A stretch of 64,000 bases of DNA from Lonepinella sp042485795 (GCF_042485795.1 NZ_CP169368.1:124001-188000), one strand, 5' to 3'. Positions 37,048 through 46,782 are shown, numbered from the stretch's first letter. Translations and numbers: made by a program. The notes: a model not told the origin generated them from the letters alone.

Positions 37048-38037
37048 TTATTCTACTTGATTCGGGCAATTTTCACCTAAATTGACTTGCTGAATATTTG
37101 CCAAGGTGACATCGGAAATATTCAATAAGGCTTCTTCCGTTAAAAAGGCTTGATGTCCAGTAAGTAATACATTATGGCAAGATGAAATACGGCGGAACAC
37201 ATCATCTAAAATGACTTCGTTGGATTTATCTTCAAAAAATAACGCCTGTTCATTCTCATACACATCTAAGCCTAAAGCACCAATTTTGCTCTGTTTTAGG
37301 GCTTCAATAGCGTCCTTGGTGTTAATCAATGAACCTCGGCTGGTATTAATGATCATTACGCCATCTTTCATTTGCTTAAAGGTTTTTTCGCACAATAAAT
37401 GGTAGTTGTCTGGCGTAGCTGGACAATGTAAAGAAATAACATCCGATTGAGTAAAGAGTTCATCCAAACTCACATATTTACCACCCAAGGCTTCTACTTG
37501 CGGATTTTTAAAGGGATCAAACGCCAATAATTGCATACCAAATCCTTTTAAAATACGCATGGTAGCAATCCCAATTTTACCCGTGCCAATAATACCAGCG
37601 GTACGACCGTGCATATTAAAGCCGATTAATCCTTCTAGCGAGAAATTTGCATCTCGAGTACGCTGATAAGCACGGTGAATATGGCGATTTAGGCTCATCA
37701 TTAAGCCCACCGCATGTTCTGCCACCGCTTCTGGAGAATAAGCTGGTACTCGCACAACTTTCAAACCCAATTGCTTTGCCGATTTGAGATCCACGTTATT
37801 AAAACCTGCACAACGTAACGCTACAATAGTTACACCGTATTCTGCCAGCTTTTCCAACACTGCTTGATCAGCATTGTCATTAACAAATATACACACCGCT
37901 TGACAGCCTTCTGCCATTTTAGCGGTGTCCACATTTAGTTGAAAATCAAAGAAATGCAGATCAAAGCCGTATGTGGTATTAGCTTGTTGCAAATACTTGC
38001 GATCATAATTTTTACTACTAAAAACGGCAATTTTCAT
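37048..38037 (-). CDS. ldhA: D-lactate dehydrogenase (fermentative) LdhA
   Basis: NADH-dependent reduction of pyruvate to D-lactate in fermentation. It is 329 residues of the D-2-hydroxyacid dehydrogenase family. The Rossmann motif TAGIIGTGKIGIATMRIL (about 145-165), catalytic Arg in INTSRGSLI, Glu in LDVYENE and His in LLTGHQAFLTEEAL are visible. The start MKIAVFSSKNYDRKYL is standard. It lies between ispG (14 bp) and hisS, genes that are usually adjacent, so it appears to have been inserted into the rodZ-ispG-hisS-yfgM run. Confidence 0.95.
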   Translation of the reverse strand: MKIAVFSSKNYDRKYLQQANTTYGFDLHFFDFQLNVDTAKMAEGCQAVCIFVNDNADQAVLEKLAEYGVTIVALRCAGFNNVDLKSAKQLGLKVVRVPAYSPEAVAEHAVGLMMSLNRHIHRAYQRTRDANFSLEGLIGFNMHGRTAGIIGTGKIGIATMRILKGFGMQLLAFDPFKNPQVEALGGKYVSLDELFTQSDVISLHCPATPDNYHLLCEKTFKQMKDGVMIINTSRGSLINTKDAIEALKQSKIGALGLDVYENEQALFFEDKSNEVILDDVFRRISSCHNVLLTGHQAFLTEEALLNISDVTLANIQQVNLGENCPNQVE

Positions 38038-38051
38038 ATTTATCCTCTCTA

Positions 38052-39164
38052 TTAAAGTTCGGCAATATCAATACGTTGTGATTGCCGTGCCACTTTGGCA
38101 CGAATTTTGGCTTCAAGTTGATCAATTAAATCATCATTATCAAAGCGTTCTTTTTGACGCTCACCATCTAAATAATAACCGCTTTTTTTGTTACCACCAG
38201 TAACACCTAAATCAGATACCAAAGCTTCACCTGGTCCATTCACAACGCAACCAATAATTGATACATCCATCGGTGTAATAATATCTTCAAGACGTTGTTC
38301 CAACGCATTCACTGTCCCTATCACATCAAATTCTTGACGAGAACAGGTTGGGCAAGCAATAAAGTTAATGCCACGAGAACGAATACGTAAGGATTTTAAA
38401 ATATCAAACCCCACTTTGATTTCTTCCACTGGATCCGCTGCTAATGATACTCGCAACGTATCACCAATTCCTTCGGCTAAAAGCATGCCTAAACCCACCG
38501 CACTTTTTACCGCACCTGCTCTGGCACCACCAGCTTCGGTAATACCAAGATGTAACGGCTGTTTAATCGCTTTGGCTAACAAACGGTAACTTTCCACCGC
38601 TAAAAAAACATCTGACGCTTTTACACTCACCTTAAATTGATCGAAGTTTAAACGATCTAAAATTTCAACATGACGTAACGCACTTTCTAACAAGGCTTCT
38701 GGGGTTGGTTCTCCATATTTTTCTTGCAGATCTTTTTCCAACGAACCTGCATTTACGCCAATACGAATCGGAATATTATTATCTCTAGCACAATCCACTA
38801 CGGCACGAATACGATCTTCACGTCCAATATTGCCAGGGTTAATCCGTAAACAATCAACACCGTATTCTGCCACTTTCAAGGCAATCCGATAATCAAAGTG
38901 AATATCCGCTACCAATGGTAAATTCACTTGCTGTTTAATTAATTTAAAGGCTTCGGCAGCATCCATAGTTGGTACAGAAACCCGAACAATATCCGCCCCT
39001 ACTCGCTCAAGAGCTTTAATTTGAGCAACCGTTGCTTCTACATCTGTGGTACGAGTATTGGTCATAGATTGTACGGCAATGGGAGCATCTCCCCCTACTG
39101 GCACTTTACCTACATAAATTTTTGTCGATTCACGACGTTTAATGGTTGGTTTAAAATCTGACAT
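38052..39164 (-). CDS. ispG: 4-hydroxy-3-methylbut-2-enyl diphosphate synthase IspG
   Basis: Iron-sulfur enzyme of the MEP isoprenoid pathway that makes HMBPP from the cyclic diphosphate. It is 370 residues. The N-terminal TIM-barrel shows KVPVGGDAPIAVQSMTNTRTTDV, and the C-terminal cluster-binding domain has Cys residues in FIACPTCSRQEFDV and IIGCVVNGPGEAL. It lies 11 bp after rodZ, as in other gammaproteobacteria. Confidence 0.97.
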   Translation of the reverse strand: MSDFKPTIKRRESTKIYVGKVPVGGDAPIAVQSMTNTRTTDVEATVAQIKALERVGADIVRVSVPTMDAAEAFKLIKQQVNLPLVADIHFDYRIALKVAEYGVDCLRINPGNIGREDRIRAVVDCARDNNIPIRIGVNAGSLEKDLQEKYGEPTPEALLESALRHVEILDRLNFDQFKVSVKASDVFLAVESYRLLAKAIKQPLHLGITEAGGARAGAVKSAVGLGMLLAEGIGDTLRVSLAADPVEEIKVGFDILKSLRIRSRGINFIACPTCSRQEFDVIGTVNALEQRLEDIITPMDVSIIGCVVNGPGEALVSDLGVTGGNKKSGYYLDGERQKERFDNDDLIDQLEAKIRAKVARQSQRIDIAEL

Positions 39165-39175
39165 AATTCTCGTTA

Positions 39176-40120
39176 TTATTGTAATTTAATGCGAGCAACA
39201 CGACCATCAATTTTCAATGGATAATCCTCACCTTTATAGGTAATTTTTACATTAGACGGCGCACCGATAGTCAATGAATAAGGACCTTTACCATCTAACG
39301 TAATTACTTCACCTTGTTTATATTCTTTTTGCGTCACCAAATTATGACGTTTTTCATCACGCACTGCAATCCAGCTTGTAGCTGAGGTCACTTCTATTTG
39401 TAAATCTCCCGTCATGGCATTATCCACGGTGTTTTGAGCATTGTTTTCAGTAAAACTAGCAGCAGAATTTGTATTATCATTCATATTGTATTGCATAGAA
39501 ACACCCTGTGCTGTGCTGTCCGTAGTCCCCACTGTAACTGTAGCTGCTTGGTTAGGATCTAAATTGCTATTTTCGGCTAGTGTACTTTCTTCTGTTGCTG
39601 GTTGTACTGTTATTGTCGCAATATTATTACTATTATCTATAGATTTATTTTGTTCTTCCGTTGATACATAATTTTGTACTAAATTATCACGCTCTAAATT
39701 CGTTTGTTGATAACTCTCCCACCACCAAAGTGCAGTCATACCAATCACAAATAATAAAACAAGTGCCGTCAGCCAACCTACCCAACGGCTATTAGATCCA
39801 TGTGGATTAACTACATCTCTGACTTTTCCCTGCTTATTCAAATCATTATGTACCGTTCCACCAAAATTAATTCCATTCCATAAAGTAACTGGCAATTTCA
39901 AGAATTCACCATAATTACGAACATAACCTTTCATAAAGGTCGCAGGAATATTCTTTTGCACAAATTGGTTATTTTCAATACTTTCTATCACAGAAGGACG
40001 TAAATTAACTTTTTCTGCTGCTTGTTCAATGGTTAAGTTTAATTTTTGACGAGCTTGGCGAAAAGTTTCACCAACTGTTTCTTTTTCTGCTAAGTTAATC
40101 TGAGTATCCATAAATATCAC
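39176..40120 (-). CDS. rodZ: Cytoskeleton protein RodZ
   Basis: Membrane protein that links MreB filaments to the cell-wall elongation machinery and helps set rod shape. It is 314 residues. Parts: cytoplasmic helix-turn-helix domain (about 17-80, ETFRQARQKLNLTIEQAAEKVNL), a membrane helix about 114-132 (WVGWLTALVLLFVIGMTALWW), a Ser/Thr/Asn-rich linker, and a periplasmic beta domain from about 230 (LQIEVTSATSWIAVRD). The GTG at 40120 has GGAAAG close upstream; an internal ATG at 40111 is the alternative start. Confidence 0.93.
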   Translation of the reverse strand: MIFMDTQINLAEKETVGETFRQARQKLNLTIEQAAEKVNLRPSVIESIENNQFVQKNIPATFMKGYVRNYGEFLKLPVTLWNGINFGGTVHNDLNKQGKVRDVVNPHGSNSRWVGWLTALVLLFVIGMTALWWWESYQQTNLERDNLVQNYVSTEEQNKSIDNSNNIATITVQPATEESTLAENSNLDPNQAATVTVGTTDSTAQGVSMQYNMNDNTNSAASFTENNAQNTVDNAMTGDLQIEVTSATSWIAVRDEKRHNLVTQKEYKQGEVITLDGKGPYSLTIGAPSNVKITYKGEDYPLKIDGRVARIKLQ

Positions 40121-40200
40121 ATTCTTTCCAAAAGTATAAAGATAAAATTAAATAATTAAGTTTAAAGTTGTCGCCCTTGTTTTGCAACTGTTATTTATTA

Positions 40201-41172
40201 CTACGCATTAGCAATACCAAAAGCCATGACTTCTTCAATACGTTCAGCCCCTAGTGCAATCATCATTAATCGGTCAACACCTAAAGCAACTCCAGAAGTA
40301 TTAGGCATCCCAGCCTGTAATGCGGCAAGTAAACGAGTATCTATTGAACGTGTCGGTAAACCTAATTTCTGGCGTAAATGATTATCTTGCTCAAAACGAT
40401 TCATTTGTTCATGAGCATCAATTAATTCATGAAAACCATTAGCCAATTCTAACCCTTTATAATAGAACTCAAAACGCTCTGCAACACGGTGATCTTCCGA
40501 ACTAATTTGAGCAAGAGCTGCCTGACTGGCTGGAAAGTGATAAATAGCAACAGGACGAGTTTGTCCAATTTTCGGTTCTACTACTTCAGTAAATAAAAAC
40601 TGTAACAATGTATCTCGTTCTTCATTCTCATCACAAATAAAATTATATTCTTTGGCTTTTGCAATCAATTCAGCTTTGCTTGCTGACAAAGGATCTAATC
40701 CAACATATTGTTGAAAAACGAATTGATAACTCAAACTTTCTGTTGGCTCACAATCTAAAATATTCTGTAATAAATCATCTACTTCATTAATCAGCCGATA
40801 CATATCAAAGAAAGGGCGATACCATTCTAACATGGTAAATTCAGGATTATGGCTACGTCCTGCTTCTTCATTACGAAAAACATGGCATAGTTGAAAAATA
40901 GCACCTGAACCTGCTGCTAATAGCCGTTTCATAGGATATTCAGGACTAGTATTTAGCCACAAAGTTTTGGATTGTTCATTAAATGGAGCAATAAACTCCG
41001 TGCTAAAGGTTGATAAATGGACATCCGTTACACCAAATGCACTCAAAATAGGCGTTTCAACTTCAAGAACTCCTCGTTCAGAGAAAAAACAACGAATTTC
41101 TGCCATAATTTTGGCTCGTGCAAGTAAATTCTTAATCGGAGCCGTTGGCTGCCATAAAATTTCTGCTGACAT
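40201..41172 (-). CDS. epmA: Elongation factor P lysine ligase EpmA
   Basis: LysRS-like enzyme that attaches beta-lysine to EF-P, relieving ribosome stalling at polyproline. It is 323 residues from MSAEILWQPTAPIKNLL at 41172; a longer frame upstream adds a hydrophobic stretch unlike the family. It has a class II catalytic core without an anticodon domain: WLNTSPEYPMKRLLAAGSG, QLCHVFRNEEAGRSHNPEFTMLEWYRP and GVALGVDRLMMIALG. It is divergent from frdA, a placement also seen in E. coli. Confidence 0.96.
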   Translation of the reverse strand: MSAEILWQPTAPIKNLLARAKIMAEIRCFFSERGVLEVETPILSAFGVTDVHLSTFSTEFIAPFNEQSKTLWLNTSPEYPMKRLLAAGSGAIFQLCHVFRNEEAGRSHNPEFTMLEWYRPFFDMYRLINEVDDLLQNILDCEPTESLSYQFVFQQYVGLDPLSASKAELIAKAKEYNFICDENEERDTLLQFLFTEVVEPKIGQTRPVAIYHFPASQAALAQISSEDHRVAERFEFYYKGLELANGFHELIDAHEQMNRFEQDNHLRQKLGLPTRSIDTRLLAALQAGMPNTSGVALGVDRLMMIALGAERIEEVMAFGIANA

Positions 41173-41471
41173 AAAAATAGACCAATTAGAAAAAATTAAC
41201 AGTATTTTAACTTGAATTAAGTAAAACACCAAACTTAAGTGAAAAGAAGCAATAAAGGTAAAAATACCGTTTTTATTAATTTTAGATAAAAATAAAAACC
41301 ATCTTTAAGTATATAATAATTCTCATTTTTACTAACTATTGTGAATTAGAACTAAATTTTTGAGCTAGATCACATTTATTCTAATTAGATTAAAAAAGAT
41401 ATAGTAATTTATTAAAATTTAAGTAACATTATTCTTGTCAATTAATAATTCTTATCGTGGGGGACATTATC
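41173..41471. promoter_or_regulatory. epmA-frdA divergent region with FNR/CRP-like site
   Basis: A 299-bp AT-rich gap. TTGAGCTAGATCAC at 41360-41373 matches the FNR pattern TTGAT-N4-ATCAA at 8 of 10 positions. Extended to TTTGAGCTAGATCACA it also fits the CRP consensus TGTGATCTAGATCACA at 14 of 16. It is 100 bp before frdA. Anaerobic activation by FNR is the expected control of fumarate reductase; the site alone cannot separate FNR from CRP. Confidence 0.55.
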
Positions 41472-43271
41472 GTGCAAATTATCAATGTTGATATTGCGAT
41501 TGTCGGTGCTGGTGGTGGTGGTTTGCGTTCTGCAATCGCTGCGACAGAAGCCAATCCGAACCTAAAAATCGCTTTAGTTTCAAAGGTTTATCCGATGCGT
41601 AGTCATACTGTTGCAGCCGAAGGTGGTGCAGCAGCTGTTATTAAAGAAGAAGATAGTTACGACAAACATTTCCAAGACACCGTTTCTGGTGGTGACTGGT
41701 TATGTGAACAAGATGTGGTGGAGTATTTCGTTCAACATTCGCCTGTAGAAATGACTCAGCTTGAACGTTGGGGTTGTCCTTGGTCTCGTAAACAAGATGG
41801 TGATGTAAACGTTCGCCGTTTTGGTGGTATGAAAATTGAACGTACTTGGTTTGCAGCGGACAAAACAGGTTTCCATTTATTACATACTCTGTTCCAAACC
41901 TCTATCCAATATCCACAAATTCAACGCTTTGATGAACATTTCGTGTTAGATATTTTAACCGATAATGGTCATGCTTGTGGTTTAGTAGCAATGAATATGA
42001 TGGAAGGCAAATTAATTCAAATCAATGCCAAAGCCGTTATTATTGCCACGGGCGGTGGTTGTCGTGCGTTTAAATTCAACACTAACGGTGGGATCGTCAC
42101 GGGTGATGGACTTTCTATGGCTTATCGTCATGGCGTACCATTGCGTGATATGGAATTTGTGCAATATCACCCAACAGGCTTGCCAAATACAGGTATTTTG
42201 ATGACTGAAGGTTGCCGTGGTGAGGGTGGTATTTTGTTAAATAAAAATGGCTACCGTTACTTACAAGACTACGGGCTAGGACCTGAAACACCAGTAGGTA
42301 AACCACAAAATAAATATATGGAATTAGGTCCACGTGATAAGGTTTCCCAAGCATTCTGGCAAGAATGGAAAAAAGGCAATACAGCAAAAACCGCCAAAGG
42401 TGTTGATGTGGTTCATTTGGATTTACGTCATTTGGGTGACAAATACTTACATGAACGTTTACCATTTATTTGTGAATTAGCACAAGCCTATGAAGGGGTT
42501 AACCCAGTCAATGAACCTATTCCAGTACGTCCAGTAGTACATTATACCATGGGCGGAATTGAAGTAGATTTTAACAGTGAAACTCGTATTAAAGGTTTAT
42601 TTGCTGTAGGTGAATGTGCATCTTCAGGCTTACATGGTGCGAACCGTTTAGGTTCTAACTCATTAGCTGAGTTAGTAGTGCTAGGTCGTGTGGCAGGTGA
42701 ATATGCCGCAGAACGTGCTACTGAAAATATCCAAATTAATCAAGATGCCATTGATGCACAAGCTCGTGATGTGATTCAACGCTTGGAAGACTTATATCAT
42801 CAAGAGGGTACTGAAAGCTGGGCAGAAATTCGTGAAGAAATGGGTATGTCAATGGAAGAAGGTTGTGGTATTTATCGTGACCAACACAGCATGCAAACTA
42901 CTGTGGATAAGATTGCCGAATTGAAAGAGCGTTATAAACATATTCGTATTCAAGATCGTTCAAGCGTGTTCAATACTAACGTGCTTTATACCGTTGAACT
43001 TGGTTATATTTTAGACGTGGCACAATCTATAGCAAATTCTGCTATTGAACGTAAAGAATCGCGTGGAGCTCACCAACGCTTAGACTTTGTAGAACGTGAT
43101 GATGTGAACTACTTACAACATACCTTGGCGTTCTATAATGGAAGCGATGCTCCACATATTGAATATAGCCCTGTGAAAATTACCAAATCACAACCAGCAA
43201 AACGTGTATATGGTGCTGAAGCTGATGCAGCAGAAGCCGCTAAAGCAGCTAAGGAGAATGCAAATGGCTAA
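41472..43271 (+). CDS. frdA: Fumarate reductase flavoprotein subunit FrdA
   Basis: Catalytic subunit that reduces fumarate to succinate in anaerobic respiration. The start is GTG at 41472, with GGGGGAC 7 bp upstream, giving MQIINVDIAIVG in line with E. coli FrdA; a GTG 15 bp upstream would precede that ribosome site. It is 599 residues. The FAD-binding GAGGGGLRSAIAA, the flavin-linked His in SHTVAAEGGAAAV, and active-site LHGANRLGSNSLAELVVLG are visible. It overlaps frdB by 8 bp. Confidence 0.96.
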   Translation: MQIINVDIAIVGAGGGGLRSAIAATEANPNLKIALVSKVYPMRSHTVAAEGGAAAVIKEEDSYDKHFQDTVSGGDWLCEQDVVEYFVQHSPVEMTQLERWGCPWSRKQDGDVNVRRFGGMKIERTWFAADKTGFHLLHTLFQTSIQYPQIQRFDEHFVLDILTDNGHACGLVAMNMMEGKLIQINAKAVIIATGGGCRAFKFNTNGGIVTGDGLSMAYRHGVPLRDMEFVQYHPTGLPNTGILMTEGCRGEGGILLNKNGYRYLQDYGLGPETPVGKPQNKYMELGPRDKVSQAFWQEWKKGNTAKTAKGVDVVHLDLRHLGDKYLHERLPFICELAQAYEGVNPVNEPIPVRPVVHYTMGGIEVDFNSETRIKGLFAVGECASSGLHGANRLGSNSLAELVVLGRVAGEYAAERATENIQINQDAIDAQARDVIQRLEDLYHQEGTESWAEIREEMGMSMEEGCGIYRDQHSMQTTVDKIAELKERYKHIRIQDRSSVFNTNVLYTVELGYILDVAQSIANSAIERKESRGAHQRLDFVERDDVNYLQHTLAFYNGSDAPHIEYSPVKITKSQPAKRVYGAEADAAEAAKAAKENANG

Positions 43272-44034
43272 TGAATCTATTATGAATGTAGAAGTGCTAC
43301 GCTATAATCCTGAAGTGGATAAAGCACCGCACTTATGTACTTATCAAGTACCTTATGATGCACAAACTTCTTTATTAGATGCGTTAGGCTACATTAAAGA
43401 TAAACTTGAACCTGAACTTTCCTACCGCTGGTCTTGCCGTATGGCGATCTGTGGTTCTTGCGGTATGATGGTGAATAACAAACCGAAACTAGCGTGTAAA
43501 ACGTTCTTACGTGATTACAGCGGTCACATGCGGATTGAACCGTTAGCCAACTTCCCGATTGAGCGTGATTTAGTGGTGGATTTAAGCCACTTTATCGAAA
43601 GTTTGGAAGCAATTAAACCTTATATTATTGGCAACAAAATGCCTGAATTAGATGGTAAACCACATCCGTCAGCAGAATTGGCAAAAAGTCGTACCAAACA
43701 AACGCCGAAACAACTTGAGAAATATCGTCAATTCTCAATGTGTATCAACTGTGGTCTTTGCTATGCAGCTTGTCCACAATTTGGTTTAAACCCTGAATTT
43801 GTTGGCCCTGCTGCTTTAACTTTGGCTCACCGTTATAATTTAGATAACCGTGATCACGCTAAAGCACAACGTATGCCAATTATCAATGGCGACAACGGTG
43901 TTTGGTCTTGTACTTTCGTGGGGGCTTGCTCAGAAGTGTGTCCAAAACACGTCAACCCAGCAGCGGCAATTAACCAAGGTAAATTAGAAAGTGCCAAAGA
44001 CTATCTCATTTCAATGCTTAAACCAAAAGCCTAG
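43264..44034 (+). CDS. frdB: Fumarate reductase iron-sulfur subunit FrdB
   Basis: Electron-transfer subunit between the quinol site and FrdA. It is 256 residues from MANESIMNVEVLRYN at 43264, after AAGGAGAATGCAA within the end of frdA. The [2Fe-2S] ligands are in SCRMAICGSCGMMVNNKPKLAC, and the two ferredoxin-type motifs CINCGLCYAACP and CSEVCPKHVNP carry the [4Fe-4S] and [3Fe-4S] ligands. It lies 9 bp before frdC. Confidence 0.97.
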   Translation: MANESIMNVEVLRYNPEVDKAPHLCTYQVPYDAQTSLLDALGYIKDKLEPELSYRWSCRMAICGSCGMMVNNKPKLACKTFLRDYSGHMRIEPLANFPIERDLVVDLSHFIESLEAIKPYIIGNKMPELDGKPHPSAELAKSRTKQTPKQLEKYRQFSMCINCGLCYAACPQFGLNPEFVGPAALTLAHRYNLDNRDHAKAQRMPIINGDNGVWSCTFVGACSEVCPKHVNPAAAINQGKLESAKDYLISMLKPKA

Positions 44035-44043
44035 GGGGAAGAT

Positions 44044-44436
44044 ATGACTGAATTAGTAAGCAAACGTAATAAATACCAGCGTGAAATGACGGCAACTTGG
44101 TGGAAAAGTTGGAATTTCTATAAATTCTACATGTTGCGTGAAGCAACAGCTGTTGCCACCGTTTGGTTCTGCCTAGTGCTACTTTACGGCATCATCACTT
44201 TATGTAGTGAAAATGGTTTTAGAGAGAATTTTATTCCATTTTTACAAAACCCAGTTGTTGTGATCTTAAACCTAATTTCACTAGGGGCATTAATTTTACA
44301 CACTGTAACATTTTTCCAAATGTCGGGTGAGGTAATGTCTGGTACATTGGGCGTAAAACCTGAATTAATCCGTAAAGGATTCTACGTACTTCTCGCTGTT
44401 ACCAGTGTTATTCTTCTGGTTTTAGTTTTTATTTAA
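44044..44436 (+). CDS. frdC: Fumarate reductase membrane anchor FrdC
   Basis: One of two membrane anchors that bind menaquinol and hold FrdAB at the inner membrane. It is 130 residues with three hydrophobic helices (about 28-50, 64-88, 108-129). The family start KRNKYQREMTATWWKSWNFYKFYMLREATAVATVWF is conserved. GGGGGA precedes the ATG. It lies 11 bp before frdD. Confidence 0.96.
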   Translation: MTELVSKRNKYQREMTATWWKSWNFYKFYMLREATAVATVWFCLVLLYGIITLCSENGFRENFIPFLQNPVVVILNLISLGALILHTVTFFQMSGEVMSGTLGVKPELIRKGFYVLLAVTSVILLVLVFI

Positions 44437-44447
44437 GGGGATAGATT

Positions 44448-44792
44448 ATGGTTAATCAAAATCCAAAACGTTCGCAAGAACCACCAGTATGGTTACTCTT
44501 TAGTGCTGGCAGTACTGTCAGTGCATTAGCCTTTCCCGCATTAATTTTCATTTTGGGAATTTTATTACCTTTTGGGATTATTTCAGCTGATAATATTATT
44601 GCATTTAGCCATCACTGGTTAGGTAAATTAGTGATTTTAACATTAGCAATTTTCCCAATGTGGGCAGGTTTACACCGTGTGCATCACGGCATGCACGACC
44701 TAAAAATTCATGTTCCAAATGGTGGCTTAATATTTTATGGTTTAGCTGCCCTTTATTCAATTATTGTGATTTTCACGGTAATTGCTATCTAA
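44448..44792 (+). CDS. frdD: Fumarate reductase membrane anchor FrdD
   Basis: Second membrane anchor of fumarate reductase. It is 114 residues with three membrane helices. Family segments are KRSQEPPVWLLFSAGSTVSAL and the C-terminal LHRVHHGMHDLKIH with conserved His. It is the last gene of frdABCD and is followed by a terminator. Confidence 0.96.
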   Translation: MVNQNPKRSQEPPVWLLFSAGSTVSALAFPALIFILGILLPFGIISADNIIAFSHHWLGKLVILTLAIFPMWAGLHRVHHGMHDLKIHVPNGGLIFYGLAALYSIIVIFTVIAI

Positions 44793-44807
44793 ATTCAATA
44801 TAACAAA

Positions 44808-44838
44808 AAATAAGTATCCTTGTGATGCTTATTTTTTT
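44808..44838 (+). terminator. Terminator after frdD
   Basis: AAATAAGTATC and GATGCTTATTT (one G-T pair) with a 5-nt loop, followed by a T run. A USS core (ACCGCACTTT) follows at 44849-44858. Confidence 0.8.
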
Positions 44839-44868
44839 GTTTATTTTCACCGCACTTTATCAGGAAAA

Positions 44869-44884
44869 AGTGATCCAGATCACT
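44869..44884 (+). promoter_or_regulatory. CRP site upstream of manX
   Basis: AGTGATCCAGATCACT is a perfect palindrome matching the CRP consensus TGTGATCTAGATCACA at 13 of 16 positions. It lies 93 bp before manX, a suitable distance for activation. Control of the mannose PTS by cAMP-CRP is predicted. Confidence 0.75.
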
Positions 44885-44976
44885 CATTCATAAAAATATC
44901 CGACTGAAACGTGCAAATTAGACCTAATTCATATTACAATGGAGTACCTTAATTTTAAAAACAAAAGGAGTCAATA

Positions 44977-45957
44977 ATGACTATTGCAATTATCATTGCA
45001 ACGCACGGTGTGGCAGCGAATCAGTTGCTCAAGACCACCGAGATGCTAATTGGTGAGCAAGAAAACGTGGCAACCATTGATTTTGTGCCAGGTGAGAATG
45101 CGGAAACCATTATGGGCAAATACCAAGAAAAACTTGCCAATGAGTTAGTTCATTGCGATCAAGTGTTATTCTTGGTAGATACTTGGGGCGGTAGTCCGTT
45201 TAATGCGGCAAACCGTGTGGCAAACGATCAAGACAATATGAACGTGGTAACAGGTGTTAACGTTCCTATGCTAGTGGAAACCTTTATGGCACGAGATGAT
45301 AATCCTAGCCTTGAAGAGTTAACCGCTATTGCCTTGGAAACAGGGCGTACTGGTGTACGTGCATTGCGTTTTGATGAACCAGAAGAAAAACCTGCTCAAG
45401 CTGCCCCAGCAGAACCAGCGAAACCTGCACAACCTGCTGTCGTTACGCCGAATGCGGAAGGGCATTTAGTGATTGGTTTGGCTCGTATTGATGACCGCTT
45501 AATTCACGGTCAAGTTGCCACCCGTTGGACTAAAGAAAGCCGTGTAACTCGCATTGTTGTGGTGAATGACGATGTAGCGAAAGACAGCGTGCGTGCTACT
45601 ATGCTAAAAAGCGTAGCCCCTCCAGGTGTTACCGCTCACGTTGTGCCTGTGGATAAAATGATCCGTGTCTATAACAACCCTGAATATGCTAATGAACGTA
45701 TGATGTTGTTATTCACTAACCCAACGGATGTGGTACGTTTGTCTGATGCTGGTGTTGACTTTAAATCCATCAATATCGGGGGTATTTCTTACAAAGATGG
45801 TAAGAAAATGGTGACCAGTGCCGTTGCCGTAAACGAACAAGATATTGAAGCTTTCAAGAAATTAGATGCTAAAGGCATTGAGCTTGATGTGCGTAAAGTC
45901 TCCAACGATAGCCGTCAATATATGATGGATCTATTGAAGAAAAATAACTTAATTTAA
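44977..45957 (+). CDS. manX: PTS mannose-family EIIAB component ManX
   Basis: Cytoplasmic phosphotransfer protein of the mannose/glucose-type phosphotransferase system. It is 326 residues. The IIA domain (1-130) has the phosphorylated His in IIATHGVAANQLLK, an Ala/Pro-rich linker (about 140-160) follows, and the IIB domain has its phosphorylated His in RIDDRLIHGQVATRW. AAAGGAG precedes the ATG. It starts the operon manX-manY-manZ-yobD-manA. Confidence 0.96.
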   Translation: MTIAIIIATHGVAANQLLKTTEMLIGEQENVATIDFVPGENAETIMGKYQEKLANELVHCDQVLFLVDTWGGSPFNAANRVANDQDNMNVVTGVNVPMLVETFMARDDNPSLEELTAIALETGRTGVRALRFDEPEEKPAQAAPAEPAKPAQPAVVTPNAEGHLVIGLARIDDRLIHGQVATRWTKESRVTRIVVVNDDVAKDSVRATMLKSVAPPGVTAHVVPVDKMIRVYNNPEYANERMMLLFTNPTDVVRLSDAGVDFKSINIGGISYKDGKKMVTSAVAVNEQDIEAFKKLDAKGIELDVRKVSNDSRQYMMDLLKKNNLI

Positions 45958-45967
45958 GGAAATTATT

Positions 45968-46768
45968 ATGGAAATTACAACATTACAAATCGTGCTGGTG
46001 TTTTTAGTCTCCTGTGTTTCAGGTATGGGATCAATTCTTGATGAATTCCAAACTCACCGTCCGTTAATCGCTTGTACCCTAATTGGTTTAGTATTAGGCG
46101 ATATGACAACAGGGATTATCGTGGGTGGTTCATTAGAACTATTAGCCTTAGGCTGGATGAATATTGGTGCAGCACTTGCTCCTGATGCGGCATTAGCCTC
46201 TGTGGTTTCTACCATTTTGGTTATCGTTGGTGGACAACAAATCCCAACCGCTATCGCACTTGCTATTCCATTGGCAGCAGCAGGTCAGGTATTAACCTAT
46301 GTGGTACGTGCGATTACCGTGGCATTCCAACATGCTGCAGATAAATCCATTGAAGACGGTAATCTTAACCGAATCGACTGGGTACACTGCTCTGCCTTAT
46401 TATTACAAGCCATGCGTATTGCTATTCCAGCTTTAATCGTGGCATTAACTGCAGGAACAGACACCGTGCAAGCAATGTTAGGTGCAATTCCAGAAGTCGT
46501 AACGACAGGTTTAAAAATCGCTGGTGGCATTATTGCTGTGGTCGGTTATGCAATGGTTATCAATATGATGCGTGCAGGTCACTTAATGCCATTCTTCTAC
46601 GCTGGTTTCGTAGTAGCCGCATTTACCAACTTTAACCTTGTCGCCTTAGGGGTGCTTGGTGCGGTAATGGCGGCACTTTATATTCAACTTCACCCTAAAT
46701 ACAATCAAAGTAAACAAGTGGTGCAAGTGGTTGCTGGTAACAACGATCTTGATAACAGATTAGATTAA
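45968..46768 (+). CDS. manY: PTS mannose-family EIIC component ManY
   Basis: Membrane channel subunit of the mannose PTS. It is 266 residues, mostly hydrophobic, starting MEITTLQIVLVFLVSCVSGMGSILDEFQ. Family motifs include GDMTTGIIVGGSLELLALGWMNIGAALAPDAALAS. Several helices are evident. It lies 10 bp after manX and 14 bp before manZ. Confidence 0.96.
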   Translation: MEITTLQIVLVFLVSCVSGMGSILDEFQTHRPLIACTLIGLVLGDMTTGIIVGGSLELLALGWMNIGAALAPDAALASVVSTILVIVGGQQIPTAIALAIPLAAAGQVLTYVVRAITVAFQHAADKSIEDGNLNRIDWVHCSALLLQAMRIAIPALIVALTAGTDTVQAMLGAIPEVVTTGLKIAGGIIAVVGYAMVINMMRAGHLMPFFYAGFVVAAFTNFNLVALGVLGAVMAALYIQLHPKYNQSKQVVQVVAGNNDLDNRLD

Positions 46769-46782
46769 TGGGGTAAGAGAAA

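Noticed and set aside
44869..44884. AGTGATCCAGATCACT as a novel palindrome
   Set aside because: It fits the known CRP consensus and the gene downstream is a mannose PTS, so it is ordinary catabolite control.
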